Shown: piece after piece, positions 40,959-49,970 of the stretch | How the letters are laid out: every line of letters begins with the position of its first letter | Numbering within the stretch: the first letter of the stretch is position 1 | Origin: Erwinia sorbitola | GTDB lineage: Bacteria; Pseudomonadota; Gammaproteobacteria; Enterobacterales; Enterobacteriaceae | Assembly: GCF_009738185.1 (NCBI RefSeq) | Contig: NZ_CP046509.1 | Location: 186,001-250,000 of the forward strand | Length of the DNA: 64,000 bases | Direction of reading: 5' to 3' | Translations under genes and position numbers: made by a program | Notes under the pieces: model-generated | Database searches by the model: none | Told to the model about the DNA's origin: nothing | Seen by the model: the letters and a program-made list of their open reading frames with translations, nothing else

Positions 40959-41873
40959 ATGCAATTGCAGTTTTTAGGCACCGGCGCCGGAACGCCCAGC
41001 CGTGAACGTAACGTCACCAGCATCGTGCTGGATTTGCAGGGTGTCCGCAATGCCACCTGGTTGTTTGACTGTGGTGAAGGTACTCAGCACCAGATCCTGC
41101 GCACTCCGATCAAGCCGGGTAAGATCGAGAAGATCTTTATTACCCATCTGCATGGCGATCATATCTTCGGCCTGCCGGGGCTGTTAACCAGCCGATCAAT
41201 GAATGGCTCCGGCGATCCGCTGACGCTATACGGGCCAGCGGGTATTAAAACTTTTGTAGAAACTGCAATCAGCCTCAGCGGTTCATGGCTGACCTTCCCA
41301 CTGGAGATTGTGGAAATTACCGCTGGTGAAGTGTGTAACGATGAACAGTTCCGCGTTACAGCCTATCCGCTGACCCACCCGGTGGAGTGCTACGGATACC
41401 GCATTGACGAACATGACAAACCCGGTGCGCTGAATGCCGAAAAACTGGCGGCAGACAACGTCCCTGCCGGGCCCTATTTTTACGACCTGAAGCATGGGCG
41501 TAGCGTGACGCTGGACGATGGCCGGGTGATTAACGGCTGGGATTACGTGGGCGATAAGATCCCAGGCCGCAGCCTTGCGATCTTTGGCGATACTGCGCCG
41601 ACGGAACGGGCAACGGAACTGGCGGCAGGGGTGGATGTAATGGTGCACGAAGCGACGCTGGAAGTGGCGATGGAAGAGAAAGCGAATAGTCGCGGCCATT
41701 CAACCACGGCACAGGCGGCGAAAGTGGCGCAGGAGAGCGGGGCGAAGCGGCTGATTATAACGCATCTCAGCTCGCGCTATCTGCGGGCTGACTGTGAGCG
41801 GCTGCTCAAGGAGTGCCAGGCGATATTTCCGCACACCGAGATGGCTCACGATTTCGCGGTATTTAACCTGTAA
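40959..41873 (+). CDS. rbn: Ribonuclease BN (RNase Z family)
   Basis: A 304-residue metallo-beta-lactamase nuclease. The signature H63-x-H65-x-D67-H68 (THLHGDHIFGLPGL), the TAYPLTHPVECYGYRI segment, FGDTAPTE (Asp), VHEATLE and the final ITHLSSRY (His) are all present, as in E. coli Rbn/ElaC (305 residues). It matures tRNA 3' ends. The start ATG follows GGGAGTCTGTGGATT. In this genome it sits between the DUF3289/DUF943 duplication and rlmJ, not in its E. coli location. Confidence 0.95.
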   Translation: MQLQFLGTGAGTPSRERNVTSIVLDLQGVRNATWLFDCGEGTQHQILRTPIKPGKIEKIFITHLHGDHIFGLPGLLTSRSMNGSGDPLTLYGPAGIKTFVETAISLSGSWLTFPLEIVEITAGEVCNDEQFRVTAYPLTHPVECYGYRIDEHDKPGALNAEKLAADNVPAGPYFYDLKHGRSVTLDDGRVINGWDYVGDKIPGRSLAIFGDTAPTERATELAAGVDVMVHEATLEVAMEEKANSRGHSTTAQAAKVAQESGAKRLIITHLSSRYLRADCERLLKECQAIFPHTEMAHDFAVFNL

Positions 41874-41893
41874 AGCCGGGCGAGGGGGGGGCA

Positions 41894-41913
41894 GGGTCGG
41901 GCATGCCCGACCC
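41894..41913. terminator. Perfect 20-bp palindrome between rbn and rlmJ
   Basis: GGGTCGGGCA / TGCCCGACCC, perfect over 20 bp, in the 53-bp gap between convergent genes. Probably a shared transcript end; no T run. Confidence 0.6.
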
Positions 41914-41926
41914 TCAGGTGACAGCG

Positions 41927-42769
41927 TTATTCCGGCACTATCCAGCTGACTTTGTGGTAGCCGGTACCCGATGGCACCAGTACTTTTTCCAGCCACGGCA
42001 GCACATTTTTCATCTGCTGCTCCAGTTTCCACGGCGGATTAATCACAATCATACCGGAGGCGGTCATACCAAAACGGTCGCTGTCCGGGCGTACGCCCAG
42101 CTCAATTTGCAGGATACGGCGGATGCCGGTGGCCTGTAGCTCGTTAAACATACGCTTAATCTGCTGACGCAGCACAACCGGATACCACAGGGCGAAGATC
42201 CCGGTGCCGAAGCGTTTGTAACCTTCCTGAATTCCCTGAACCACTGCCTGGTAGTCGCTTTTCATTTCGTACGGTGGATCAATCAGGATCAGACCACGGC
42301 GTGACGGCGGCGGCAGCTTGGACTTCAGCTGCTGATAGCCGTCGGCACGGGCCAGGCGTGCACGAGTATCTTTTTGAAACTCATTACGCAGCATCGGGAA
42401 GTCGCTGGAGTGCAGCTCGGTCAGCTGTAGCTGATCATCTTCGCGCAGCAGATGGCGGGCAATCAGCGGTGAACCCGGGTAGTAACGCAGTTTCCCGCCC
42501 GGATTGTAGTTCTTCACCACGCTAATGTAGGGTGCCAGCTCTTCCGGCAGGTCATCCTGCTGCCAGATACGTGCAATCCCTTCAAGGTATTCTCCGGTAC
42601 GCTCCGCATGCTCACCGCTTAACAGGTAACGCCCGGCACCCGCATGGGTATCAAGATAGAGATAAGGTTTTTCCTTCTCATTTAACGCGCTGATAATCAG
42701 GCTCTGCACGGTATGTTTGAGAACGTCGGCATGGTTGCCGGCATGGAAGCTGTGGCGATAACTGAGCAT
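41927..42769 (-). CDS. rlmJ: 23S rRNA (adenine2030-N6)-methyltransferase
   Basis: A 280-residue protein, identical in length to E. coli RlmJ (YhiR). It begins MLSYRHSFHAGNHADVLKHT, has the SAM-binding YLDTHAGAGRYLL and the amino-methyltransferase motif LILIDPPYEMKSDYQ (DPPY). It methylates A2030 of 23S rRNA. I chose ATG 42769 because it gives the conserved N-terminus; a longer frame to 42928 runs into non-conserved sequence. Confidence 0.96.
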   Translation of the reverse strand: MLSYRHSFHAGNHADVLKHTVQSLIISALNEKEKPYLYLDTHAGAGRYLLSGEHAERTGEYLEGIARIWQQDDLPEELAPYISVVKNYNPGGKLRYYPGSPLIARHLLREDDQLQLTELHSSDFPMLRNEFQKDTRARLARADGYQQLKSKLPPPSRRGLILIDPPYEMKSDYQAVVQGIQEGYKRFGTGIFALWYPVVLRQQIKRMFNELQATGIRRILQIELGVRPDSDRFGMTASGMIVINPPWKLEQQMKNVLPWLEKVLVPSGTGYHKVSWIVPE

Positions 42770-42863
42770 GTATTGGGATAATCCGGATGGTAAATGCGAG
42801 CATGCCGCCATCGGGCGGCACAGGTTGCGGTCATTATAGCGAAAATGGGTTAAAAAAGCGCGT

Positions 42864-43688
42864 TCAGGTCGGGATATGCTGCCAGAACGGATAGGTAAAC
42901 AGCAGCAGGTGCAGCATATTAAAGGCAAAATGTACCAGCGCCGCTACCCACAAACGCCCGCTCCATAGCCAGGCCAGCCCATAGATCAGCCCGGCCAGCG
43001 TGGCGAACAGCACCAGCAGTACTCCGCCAGAAAAATGAACCAGGCCAAACAGCAGTGAAGCAATCAGCAGTGCCTGTTTATCCCCCAACAGCAGGCTTAA
43101 ACGCTGCTGAATATAGCCGCGAAACAGCGCTTCTTCTGCCAGACAAACAAAAAACAGGTTTGCCAGCATAAATGATCCCAGCCAGTCTGGCAGGTGCGGC
43201 TCCACTTTTATGCCGCCAGCGAGGGTGGCGAGCAGTAATAGCAGCGGCATCGACATCAGCAGAATCAGCCACCATAACGAATTAGCCGGAGGCTTTGCCT
43301 GACGTTTTAGCAGCGTGGGAAGGCAGGCAAGTAACAGAAAGGGGATCAGTGCTTTATCGATGTTGTAGTAAAAGGTAAAGGGGGCGCTCTCTGGCCCGGC
43401 CTGTTCGCCGGAAACAATGATGAGATTATTAAACCCCGGAATCATATGCAGCATCAGCGCTACAGCGCTAAATACCAGAATAATTTCACCCGGCAGAGAA
43501 AATGCGTGGGTTTTTTTTTGCATCCCGCAGCAGAGAGCGACAATCCCAATGATACTCAGTGCAATCATGCCCGGCGGCAGCAGCGTCTGATTAAATATCG
43601 CCAGGCCCAGAGCGACAGCCAGCAATATCAGCGAACTTCGCAGATAAAAAGGCAGAAAGAGTAATGAGGCCGCCAGCGTATACCACAT
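42864..43688 (-). CDS. CPBP-family intramembrane metalloprotease
   Basis: A 274-residue membrane protein with about eight hydrophobic segments. The three CPBP (Abi/type II CAAX-like) motifs are present: CLAEEALFRGYIQQRLSLLL (EExxxR), FGLVHFSG (His) and ALVHFAFNMLHLLLF (HxxxN). Bacterial members are membrane proteases, some protecting against bacteriocins. GGGAG precedes ATG 43688. It lies between rlmJ and prlC and is transcribed on its own. Confidence 0.87.
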   Translation of the reverse strand: MWYTLAASLLFLPFYLRSSLILLAVALGLAIFNQTLLPPGMIALSIIGIVALCCGMQKKTHAFSLPGEIILVFSAVALMLHMIPGFNNLIIVSGEQAGPESAPFTFYYNIDKALIPFLLLACLPTLLKRQAKPPANSLWWLILLMSMPLLLLLATLAGGIKVEPHLPDWLGSFMLANLFFVCLAEEALFRGYIQQRLSLLLGDKQALLIASLLFGLVHFSGGVLLVLFATLAGLIYGLAWLWSGRLWVAALVHFAFNMLHLLLFTYPFWQHIPT

Positions 43689-43915
43689 AAATAAACTCCC
43701 TGTTTGTAACGGAGTAATACGATGTATGAAAGCGGTGAGGAGTATGCAACGACCACATGGGAGTGGCAATGCGTAAAGTGCGGAGAAAATAGTGTGCTGC
43801 GCCGGGAGAAAGCCGTTGCTGATAGGCTGGCCCATTGATTTTCACTACACTTACCCTCATGTTAAAAAGATCGTGCGTGACAACGCGCCCCATACAACGA
43901 TTAAAGGACTGCGCT

Positions 43916-45958
43916 ATGACCAATCCGTTACTCTCCTCTTTTACGCTTCCCCCTTTCTCCGCCATTAAGCCCGAACATGTGGTTCCTGCCGTGACTCAGG
44001 CGCTGGATGATTGCCGTGCGGCGGTAGAGCGCGCGGTAGCCCAGGGGGCACCGTACAGCTGGGATAATCTGGTACAGCCGCTGGCCGAAGTGGATGACCG
44101 TTTAAGCCGCCTGTTTTCGCCGGTAAGCCATCTGAACTCGGTACAGAACAGCCCGGAACTGCGCCAGGCCTACGAGCAGACGCTGCCGCTGCTGTCAGAA
44201 TACAGCACCTGGGTGGGCCAGCATGAGGGCTTGTATCAGGCCTATCGTGACCTGAAAGAGGGCAGCAACTATGCGGCTCTGGATATTGCACAGAAGAAAG
44301 CAGTCGATAACGCGCTGCGTGATTTCGAACTCTCCGGTATTGGCCTGTCGAAAGAGAAGCAGCAGCGCTATGGTGAGATTGCCGCGCGCCTGTCAGAGCT
44401 GGGTTCGACCTACAGCAACAACGTGCTTGATGCCACTATGGGCTGGAGCAAGCTGATTACCGATGAGAAAGAGCTATCCGGAATGCCGGAAAGCGCGCTG
44501 GCCGCCGCTAAAGCACAGGCGGAAGCGAAAGGTCAGGAAGGCTGGCTGCTGACGCTGGATATTCCCAGCTACCTGCCGGTCATGACCTATTGTGATAATC
44601 AGGCGCTGCGCGAAGAGATTTATCGTGCTTACTCCACCCGCGCCTCTGACCAGGGGCCAAATGCCGGAAAATGGGACAACAGCGAAGTGATGGCTGAAGA
44701 GCTGGCCCTGCGTCATGAGCTGGCTCAACTGCTGGGCTTTGCCTCTTATGCTGAGAAGTCACTGGCCACCAAAATGGCTGAAAACCCGGCGCAGGTTATC
44801 GATTTCCTGAATGGCCTGGCCACCCGCGCTCGTCCGCAGGCAGAGCAGGAAGTGGCACAGCTGCGTGCTTTTGCGCAGAAAGAGCACGGCGTGGACGATC
44901 TGCAACCCTGGGATCTCACCTATTACGGCGAAAAACAGAAACAGCATCTCTACACCATCAGCGATGAGCAGCTGCGCCCGTATTTCCCGGCACAGCGTGC
45001 GCTGGATGGCCTGTTCGAAGTAGTGAAGCGTATTTACGGCATCACCGCCAGCGAACGTCACGATGTCGATGTTTATCATCCTGATGTGCGCTTCTTCGAC
45101 CTGTTCGACGAAAGCGGTGAGCTGCGCGGCAGCTTCTATCTTGACCTGTATGCGCGCGAGCACAAACGCGGTGGGGCCTGGATGGATGACTGCGTGGGCC
45201 AGATGCGTAAAGCCGATGGCACATTGCAAAAGCCGGTTGCCTATCTGACCTGTAACTTCAATCGCCCGGTGAGCGGCAAGCCTGCCCTGTTTACCCACAA
45301 TGAAGTGACCACCCTGTTCCATGAGTTTGGTCACGGCCTGCATCATATGCTGACGCGTATTGAAACCCCGGGCGTGTCTGGTATCAGCGGTGTGCCGTGG
45401 GATGCCGTCGAGCTGCCAAGCCAGTTTATGGAAAACTGGTGCTGGGAGCCGGAAGCGCTGGCATTTATCTCCGGTCATTTTGAAACCGGCGAGCCGCTGC
45501 CGCAGGATCTGCTGGAAAAAATGCTGGCGGCGAAAAACTATCAGGCGGCGCTGTTTATCCTGCGTCAGCTGGAGTTCGGCCTGTTTGATTTCCGTCTGCA
45601 CGCCGAATTTGATCCGGCCAAAGGCGCACGCATCCTGGAGATTCTGCAAGAGATCAAAGCGCAGGTGGCCGTGGTGCCAGGCCCATCCTGGGGCCGTTTC
45701 CCTCATGCCTTCAGCCATATCTTTGCCGGTGGTTATGCCGCAGGTTATTACAGCTATCTTTGGGCGGATGTGCTGGCGGCTGACGCCTACTCGCGTTTCA
45801 AACAGGAAGGGATTTTCAACCGTGAAACCGGTCAATCCTTCCTTGATAATATCCTGACGCGCGGGGGTTCTGAGGAGCCGATGGAGCTGTTCCGTCGCTT
45901 CCGTGGCCGTGAGCCGCAGCTGGATGCGATGCTGGAACATTACGGCATCAAAGGATAA
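43916..45958 (+). CDS. prlC: Oligopeptidase A
   Basis: A 680-residue M3-family zinc metallopeptidase, the same length as E. coli PrlC. The zinc site is H469-EFGH with downstream Glu in EVTTLFHEFGHGLHHMLTRI and MENWCWEP. It degrades signal peptides and small peptides in the cytosol. ATG 43916 has AAAGGACTGCGCT before it; upstream in-frame starts add non-homologous residues. rsmJ follows 7 bp after the stop, as in E. coli. Confidence 0.97.
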   Translation: MTNPLLSSFTLPPFSAIKPEHVVPAVTQALDDCRAAVERAVAQGAPYSWDNLVQPLAEVDDRLSRLFSPVSHLNSVQNSPELRQAYEQTLPLLSEYSTWVGQHEGLYQAYRDLKEGSNYAALDIAQKKAVDNALRDFELSGIGLSKEKQQRYGEIAARLSELGSTYSNNVLDATMGWSKLITDEKELSGMPESALAAAKAQAEAKGQEGWLLTLDIPSYLPVMTYCDNQALREEIYRAYSTRASDQGPNAGKWDNSEVMAEELALRHELAQLLGFASYAEKSLATKMAENPAQVIDFLNGLATRARPQAEQEVAQLRAFAQKEHGVDDLQPWDLTYYGEKQKQHLYTISDEQLRPYFPAQRALDGLFEVVKRIYGITASERHDVDVYHPDVRFFDLFDESGELRGSFYLDLYAREHKRGGAWMDDCVGQMRKADGTLQKPVAYLTCNFNRPVSGKPALFTHNEVTTLFHEFGHGLHHMLTRIETPGVSGISGVPWDAVELPSQFMENWCWEPEALAFISGHFETGEPLPQDLLEKMLAAKNYQAALFILRQLEFGLFDFRLHAEFDPAKGARILEILQEIKAQVAVVPGPSWGRFPHAFSHIFAGGYAAGYYSYLWADVLAADAYSRFKQEGIFNRETGQSFLDNILTRGGSEEPMELFRRFRGREPQLDAMLEHYGIKG

Positions 45959-45965
45959 GTCAGCG

Positions 45966-46715
45966 GTGAACATCTGTTTATTAGATGAAACGGGCGCCAG
46001 CGATGGCGCCTTATCTGTTTTAGCTGAACGCTGGCAGCTGGTACACGACGATAACGCGCCGATGGCGCTGGTGCTCACTCCACAACATCTGGAGCTGCGT
46101 AAGCGTGATGAGCCAAAGCTGGGGGGCATTTTTGTTGATTTTGTCTCCGGAGCGATGCTGCACCGGCGTAAATTTGGCGGTGGCCGGGGTGAGGCGGTAG
46201 CGAAAGCCGTGGGTATCAAAAGCGGTTATCTGCCGGATGTGGTGGATGCCACCGCAGGGCTGGGGCGTGATGCGTTTGTGCTGGCCTCGATTGGCTGCCG
46301 GGTGCGGATGCTGGAGCGCAATCCGGTGGTGGCCGCCCTGCTCGACGACGGCCTGCGCCGTGGCTATGCGGATGCCGGGATTGGCCCGTGGCTGCGTGAA
46401 CGTCTGACGCTGCTGCATGCTTCGAGTCTCAATGCGCTGACGGATATCACTCCGCCCCCTGACGTGGTGTATCTCGATCCCATGTATCCGCATAAGCAGA
46501 AAAGCGCGCTGGTCAAGAAAGAGATGCGGGTGTTCCAGTCGCTGGTGGGGCCTGATGAGGATGCCGACGGGCTGCTTCAGCCTGCGCGCCAGCTGGCAAA
46601 GAAACGTGTAGTGGTGAAGCGGCCGGACTATGCGCCGCCCATTGCCAATGTGGCCACGCCAAACGCGGTGACCACTAAAAGCCACCGCTTTGATATCTAC
46701 TCGCCTGCCGGATAA
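45966..46715 (+). CDS. rsmJ: 16S rRNA (guanine1516-N2)-methyltransferase
   Basis: A 249-residue protein, start GTG, preceded by AAGGATAA that overlaps the prlC stop. It carries LELRKRDEPKLGGIFVDFVS, DATAGLGRDAFVLASIGCRV (SAM motif I), VVYLDPMYPHKQKSALVKKE (DPMYP catalytic loop) and VVKRPDYAPP. These match RsmJ (YhiQ, 250 residues), which methylates G1516 of 16S rRNA. Operon with prlC; a terminator follows. Confidence 0.96.
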   Translation: MNICLLDETGASDGALSVLAERWQLVHDDNAPMALVLTPQHLELRKRDEPKLGGIFVDFVSGAMLHRRKFGGGRGEAVAKAVGIKSGYLPDVVDATAGLGRDAFVLASIGCRVRMLERNPVVAALLDDGLRRGYADAGIGPWLRERLTLLHASSLNALTDITPPPDVVYLDPMYPHKQKSALVKKEMRVFQSLVGPDEDADGLLQPARQLAKKRVVVKRPDYAPPIANVATPNAVTTKSHRFDIYSPAG

Positions 46716-46750
46716 CAGCGGTATGCCGGGTTTATCGTTAAGCGACGTTT

Positions 46751-46786
46751 TTCCCTGCCTTGAGCACCAGGCAGGGAAGTTTCTTT
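46751..46786 (+). terminator. Terminator of prlC-rsmJ
   Basis: TTCCCTGCCT-tgagcacc-AGGCAGGGAA followed by GTTTCTTT on the plus strand. The tail overlaps the stop of the convergent oxidoreductase gene. Confidence 0.8.
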
Positions 46787-47987
46787 AGACGAACGGTGCC
46801 AGCGGATCGGCAATCTCAAAGGCGGCGGTTTTATCAGCCTTCGGCGGATAGATAAGCTCACGGGTGATTGACTGTTTGATCTTCTTCGCTTCCGCACGGG
46901 TTGCTTTTACCTGTTGATCCCAGCCTTCCGTATAGACAGCGCCCCATGCGCCGAGATCCAGACAGGTGACATAGTTTTCCTGACGATACGGCAGTGGCTC
47001 CACGTTCAGCAGGCTGGCGGCCGCATTGTTACCGGCAAATTTACCCAATAAAATCGCGTGCTGGCAGGTCATAAGCGCATAATTTCCCCTGCCGTCAGTG
47101 GCTGCACGGGCAACGTCGCCGGTGGCATAAATATCGTCAAAGCCCACCACCTGTAATTGTTCATTGACCTGTAAACGTCCCTGGCGATCCCGTGGGGCAT
47201 CAATTTGCTGCGTGAGATCATTCGCCTGTACGCCGACGGTCCAGATTACGGTCTGTGCAGTAATGATCTGTCCATCTTTTAGTGTCACGCCACTGGCATC
47301 CACGCTCTCGACTTCTGCATTAACCCGCCACTCTACGCCCAGTTCAGCGGACGCCTGGGTAATCACATCGCGCAACGCTTCGCTGAAACGCGATCCCGGC
47401 TGCGGGCCGCGTTCAACTACGATGATTTTAGTCTGAGCATTCTCGCCGAAGATTTCGCGCAGGCGTGCTGGTAGCTCGGTGGCCATCTCAATTCCAGTGA
47501 AGCCGCCGCCGCAGACCACCACGGTATTACGTGCTTCGCTCTCCGGCTGTTGAGCCAGGCTTGTCAGATGTTGTTCCAGCACTTCTGCGCTTTCCAGCTG
47601 ATCCAGGTCGAACGCATACTTTTCCGCACCCGAGACCATCGAACGGTTAACGTGGCTGCCGCTGGCCATAATCAACCGGTCGTAGCGCAGGCGGTGGGCT
47701 TCGCCCTTGTCATCTTGCCAGCTAACTTCTTGTAACGAAGCGGTAATTTTCTTAACCGTCCCGCGCAGGAAGCGAATTCCCGTGGCATCAAACAGGGGTT
47801 GCAGAGGCGCAGTCAGCGTCCGTACGGCTTTTTCATAAAAACGTGGACGAATGCGCAGTTCGGGCTGCGGAGCAATCAATGTGATATCAACGGCCTGGTG
47901 TTGATTTTTATCGGCCAGCCGCGCGGCGCTGAGTGCTGCCCACATCCCAGAAAAACCTGCTCCCACGATCACTATTTGTTTACGCAT
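46785..47987 (-). CDS. NDH-2-like NAD(P)H/FAD oxidoreductase
   Basis: A ~400-residue pyridine nucleotide-disulfide oxidoreductase. The N-terminal FAD motif is QIVIVGAGFSGMWAALSAAR, the NAD motif VVVCGGGFTGIEMATELPAR, and the second FAD site VGFDDIYATGDVARA. There is no redox-active Cys pair, as in type II NADH dehydrogenases. The C-terminal third lacks an obvious membrane helix. Either ATG 47987 or 48002 may be used; the first gives the usual short leader. It is divergent from an Rrf2 regulator with conserved Cys, which suggests redox or NO control. The electron acceptor is unknown. Confidence 0.83.
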   Translation of the reverse strand: MRKQIVIVGAGFSGMWAALSAARLADKNQHQAVDITLIAPQPELRIRPRFYEKAVRTLTAPLQPLFDATGIRFLRGTVKKITASLQEVSWQDDKGEAHRLRYDRLIMASGSHVNRSMVSGAEKYAFDLDQLESAEVLEQHLTSLAQQPESEARNTVVVCGGGFTGIEMATELPARLREIFGENAQTKIIVVERGPQPGSRFSEALRDVITQASAELGVEWRVNAEVESVDASGVTLKDGQIITAQTVIWTVGVQANDLTQQIDAPRDRQGRLQVNEQLQVVGFDDIYATGDVARAATDGRGNYALMTCQHAILLGKFAGNNAAASLLNVEPLPYRQENYVTCLDLGAWGAVYTEGWDQQVKATRAEAKKIKQSITRELIYPPKADKTAAFEIADPLAPFV

Positions 47988-48216
47988 TTTAATATCACTC
48001 ATTCCATTGTGGTTAACAACTCGGATTGTATTGATCGTAGTTACAAAGTGCAATGAGCTTTGTGCTTAACGGGGGGTTAAAAAAGCGATCCTGTTATATC
48101 TGTATGATTTAATTAGAAAGTATATTTTACTCTGTTATCCGGTATTGCTGTTGCTCTGGCATGCATATAGTGAAAAAGCTACAATAACTCAGATTTATTT
48201 TAGCTGAGATAAGCAT

Positions 48217-48720
48217 ATGGCATTTTATAGTTCTGGCGTTGAGTACGGCATCCATAGCCTGATGTATATGGTGGATAGCAGAGGTGATGCCCGTGATATG
48301 AGCGTCCGGGAAATTGCCGACCTGCAAAATGTCCCTTACGATTATCTGGCTAAAATCTTTACCCGACTGTCAAAAGCGGGGCTGGTGCGAAGCAGTGAAG
48401 GCAAGGGGGGCGGCTTTCAGTTAGCGCAGCCTGCCGAAGATATAACGGTACTGGATGTGGTCAATGCGATTGATGGCGATAAGAGTATTTTTGAATGCCG
48501 TGAAATTCGCCAGCGCCTTGCTCTGTTTGACCAGCAACCGCCCGGGTGGGCCTGTGAAGGTATTTGTGGCGTACGCACGGTGATGGATATGGCGCAGCAG
48601 CGTATGGAAGAGGCATTAGCCCAGCATACTATTCTCGATCTTACGCGAAAGATGTATCGCAAAGCGCCGGACGCATTTGTCGTTGAAGTCCAGGACTGGA
48701 TCGCTGCGCGTAAAGGTTGA
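48217..48720 (+). CDS. Rrf2-family regulator
   Basis: A 167-residue Rrf2 protein. Winged helix: GVEYGIHSLMYMVDSRGDAR, VREIADLQNVPYDYLAKIFT, RLSKAGLVRSSEGKGGGFQL. It has three Cys in the sensor region (FECREIRQRLALFDQQPPGW, then ACEGICG), a pattern compatible with an Fe-S cluster or thiol switch as in IscR/NsrR. Longer than NsrR (141) and close to IscR (162), but the Cys spacing differs from IscR. It probably controls the divergent NADH-oxidoreductase gene 230 bp away. Confidence 0.87.
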   Translation: MAFYSSGVEYGIHSLMYMVDSRGDARDMSVREIADLQNVPYDYLAKIFTRLSKAGLVRSSEGKGGGFQLAQPAEDITVLDVVNAIDGDKSIFECREIRQRLALFDQQPPGWACEGICGVRTVMDMAQQRMEEALAQHTILDLTRKMYRKAPDAFVVEVQDWIAARKG

Positions 48721-48828
48721 TTGCGCGCACCGACCCGTCTTCACCTGTCGGAAATGGTGCAAAGTCGGGCACATTAACGCCAGTAATATTCAGGCATTCT
48801 CAGATATTAACGTGCTCAGTTAGCAGCA

Positions 48829-49266
48829 TTAATCTTCGTCTTCGTCACGCAGCGGCACAATCAGCATGTCAATATGAACGGTGTTGATTAGCTGGCGTGC
48901 AGAAGACATCAGCTTGCTCCAGAAATCCTGGTGGTGCCCGCAAACCACCAAATCTACCTGATACTGCTTGATGGCATCGACCAGCACCTGGCCGAGGTCA
49001 CCGCTGCCGCTTAATGTTTCCGAAATTGGATAGCCTGCGCTGTTGGAGAGATCCGTCAGCGCGGTGTGCGTCTCTTCAGAAATACGTTTTTGCATATCCC
49101 CGAGGTTGACATCAATCAGACCGGTGTAGAGATCTGAATAGTTAACATCAACGTGGATCAGGGAGACTTTGGCGTCGTAGGGGCGCGCCATGGAAACTGC
49201 TTTATCAACCAGCAGTTTACTTTCCGGCGAGAGATCGACGGCAATCAGAATGTGTTTATAGGCCAT
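48829..49266 (-). CDS. uspA: Universal stress protein A
   Basis: A 145-residue protein beginning MAYKHILIAVDLSPESKLLV, with KVSLIHVDVNYSDLYTGLID and VCGHHQDFWSKLMSSARQLI, matching UspA. The non-ATP-binding type lacks a clear G-2x-G-9x-G(S/T) signature, as seen here. It is divergent from uspB as in E. coli. The ATG follows AAAGGAGTATTC read on the minus strand; an upstream in-frame ATG is not used by homologues. The 310-bp gap to uspB holds the two promoters; no other gene. Confidence 0.96.
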   Translation of the reverse strand: MAYKHILIAVDLSPESKLLVDKAVSMARPYDAKVSLIHVDVNYSDLYTGLIDVNLGDMQKRISEETHTALTDLSNSAGYPISETLSGSGDLGQVLVDAIKQYQVDLVVCGHHQDFWSKLMSSARQLINTVHIDMLIVPLRDEDED

Positions 49267-49576
49267 TTGAATACTCCTTTTCGCGTAAGTGCTAAGAGGA
49301 AGTATAGCGAAAAAAGTTTGCAGATGTTGTGGCATGGGGCAGCGTTTGAGAGGGCGATCAACATGAATTTTCGTCCCTTTGGATATGATGCTGTAAACAT
49401 CGCTGGAAATAATTTAAACATATCTCCTACACTGATAATTGACGGCAGCAAAAACGTTTTGTGGCGTCAGTCGGCATGCAGCAATAATCTCAAAATAAAG
49501 GTTGGCGAAACCATCGAGGGGCATATCCGGCTTTGCCCGCATTATGCATTCCGTGGTGAGTGGCCGGGAGGGGATC

Positions 49577-49912
49577 ATGATCAGCACTATTGCGCTTTTC
49601 TGGGCTCTTTGTGTCGTTTGTGTGGTGAATATGGCGCGCTATTTCTCTTCGCTACGAGCTCTGTTGGTGGTGCTTCGTGGCTGCGATCCGCTGCTGTATC
49701 AGTATGTAGATGGCGCAGGATTTTTTACGTCTCACGGGCAGCCGAGCAAGCAGGTACGGCTGATTGGTTATATCTGGGCGGAGCGCTATCTGGATCATCA
49801 CGATGACGAGTTTATCCGCCGTTGCCAGCGGGTTCGCGGGCAATTTATCTTAACAAGTTCTCTTTGCGGACTGGTATTAATCAGCCTGGTCGGGCTGGCA
49901 ATCTGGCAATAA
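49577..49912 (+). CDS. uspB: Universal stress protein B
   Basis: A 111-residue protein with two membrane segments (ISTIALFWALCVVCVVNMAR and LTSSLCGLVLISLVGLAIW) and the conserved middle DPLLYQYVDGAGFFTSHGQP. Same length and layout as E. coli UspB, a sigma-S-dependent inner-membrane protein. GGGAGGGGATC precedes ATG 49577; upstream in-frame starts add unrelated residues. Confidence 0.95.
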   Translation: MISTIALFWALCVVCVVNMARYFSSLRALLVVLRGCDPLLYQYVDGAGFFTSHGQPSKQVRLIGYIWAERYLDHHDDEFIRRCQRVRGQFILTSSLCGLVLISLVGLAIWQ

Positions 49913-49928
49913 CGTGGCATTCAGCCAA

Positions 49929-49956
49929 AAAAAAGCGGACCGGAGTCCGCTTTTTT
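49929..49956. terminator. Bidirectional terminator, uspB/pitA
   Basis: GCGGAC-cgga-GTCCGC with A-run before and six T after. Shared by the convergent uspB and pitA genes. Confidence 0.95.
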
Positions 49957-49970
49957 ATTGTCGCTATCAA

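Noticed and set aside
42769..42928. N-terminal extension of rlmJ
   Set aside because: The extra residues do not resemble RlmJ, and the frame from 42769 has the conserved start and length.
44759..46219. 486-residue minus-strand frame opposite prlC and rsmJ
   Set aside because: It is antisense to two well conserved genes and shows no family pattern; high-GC codon use keeps the frame open.
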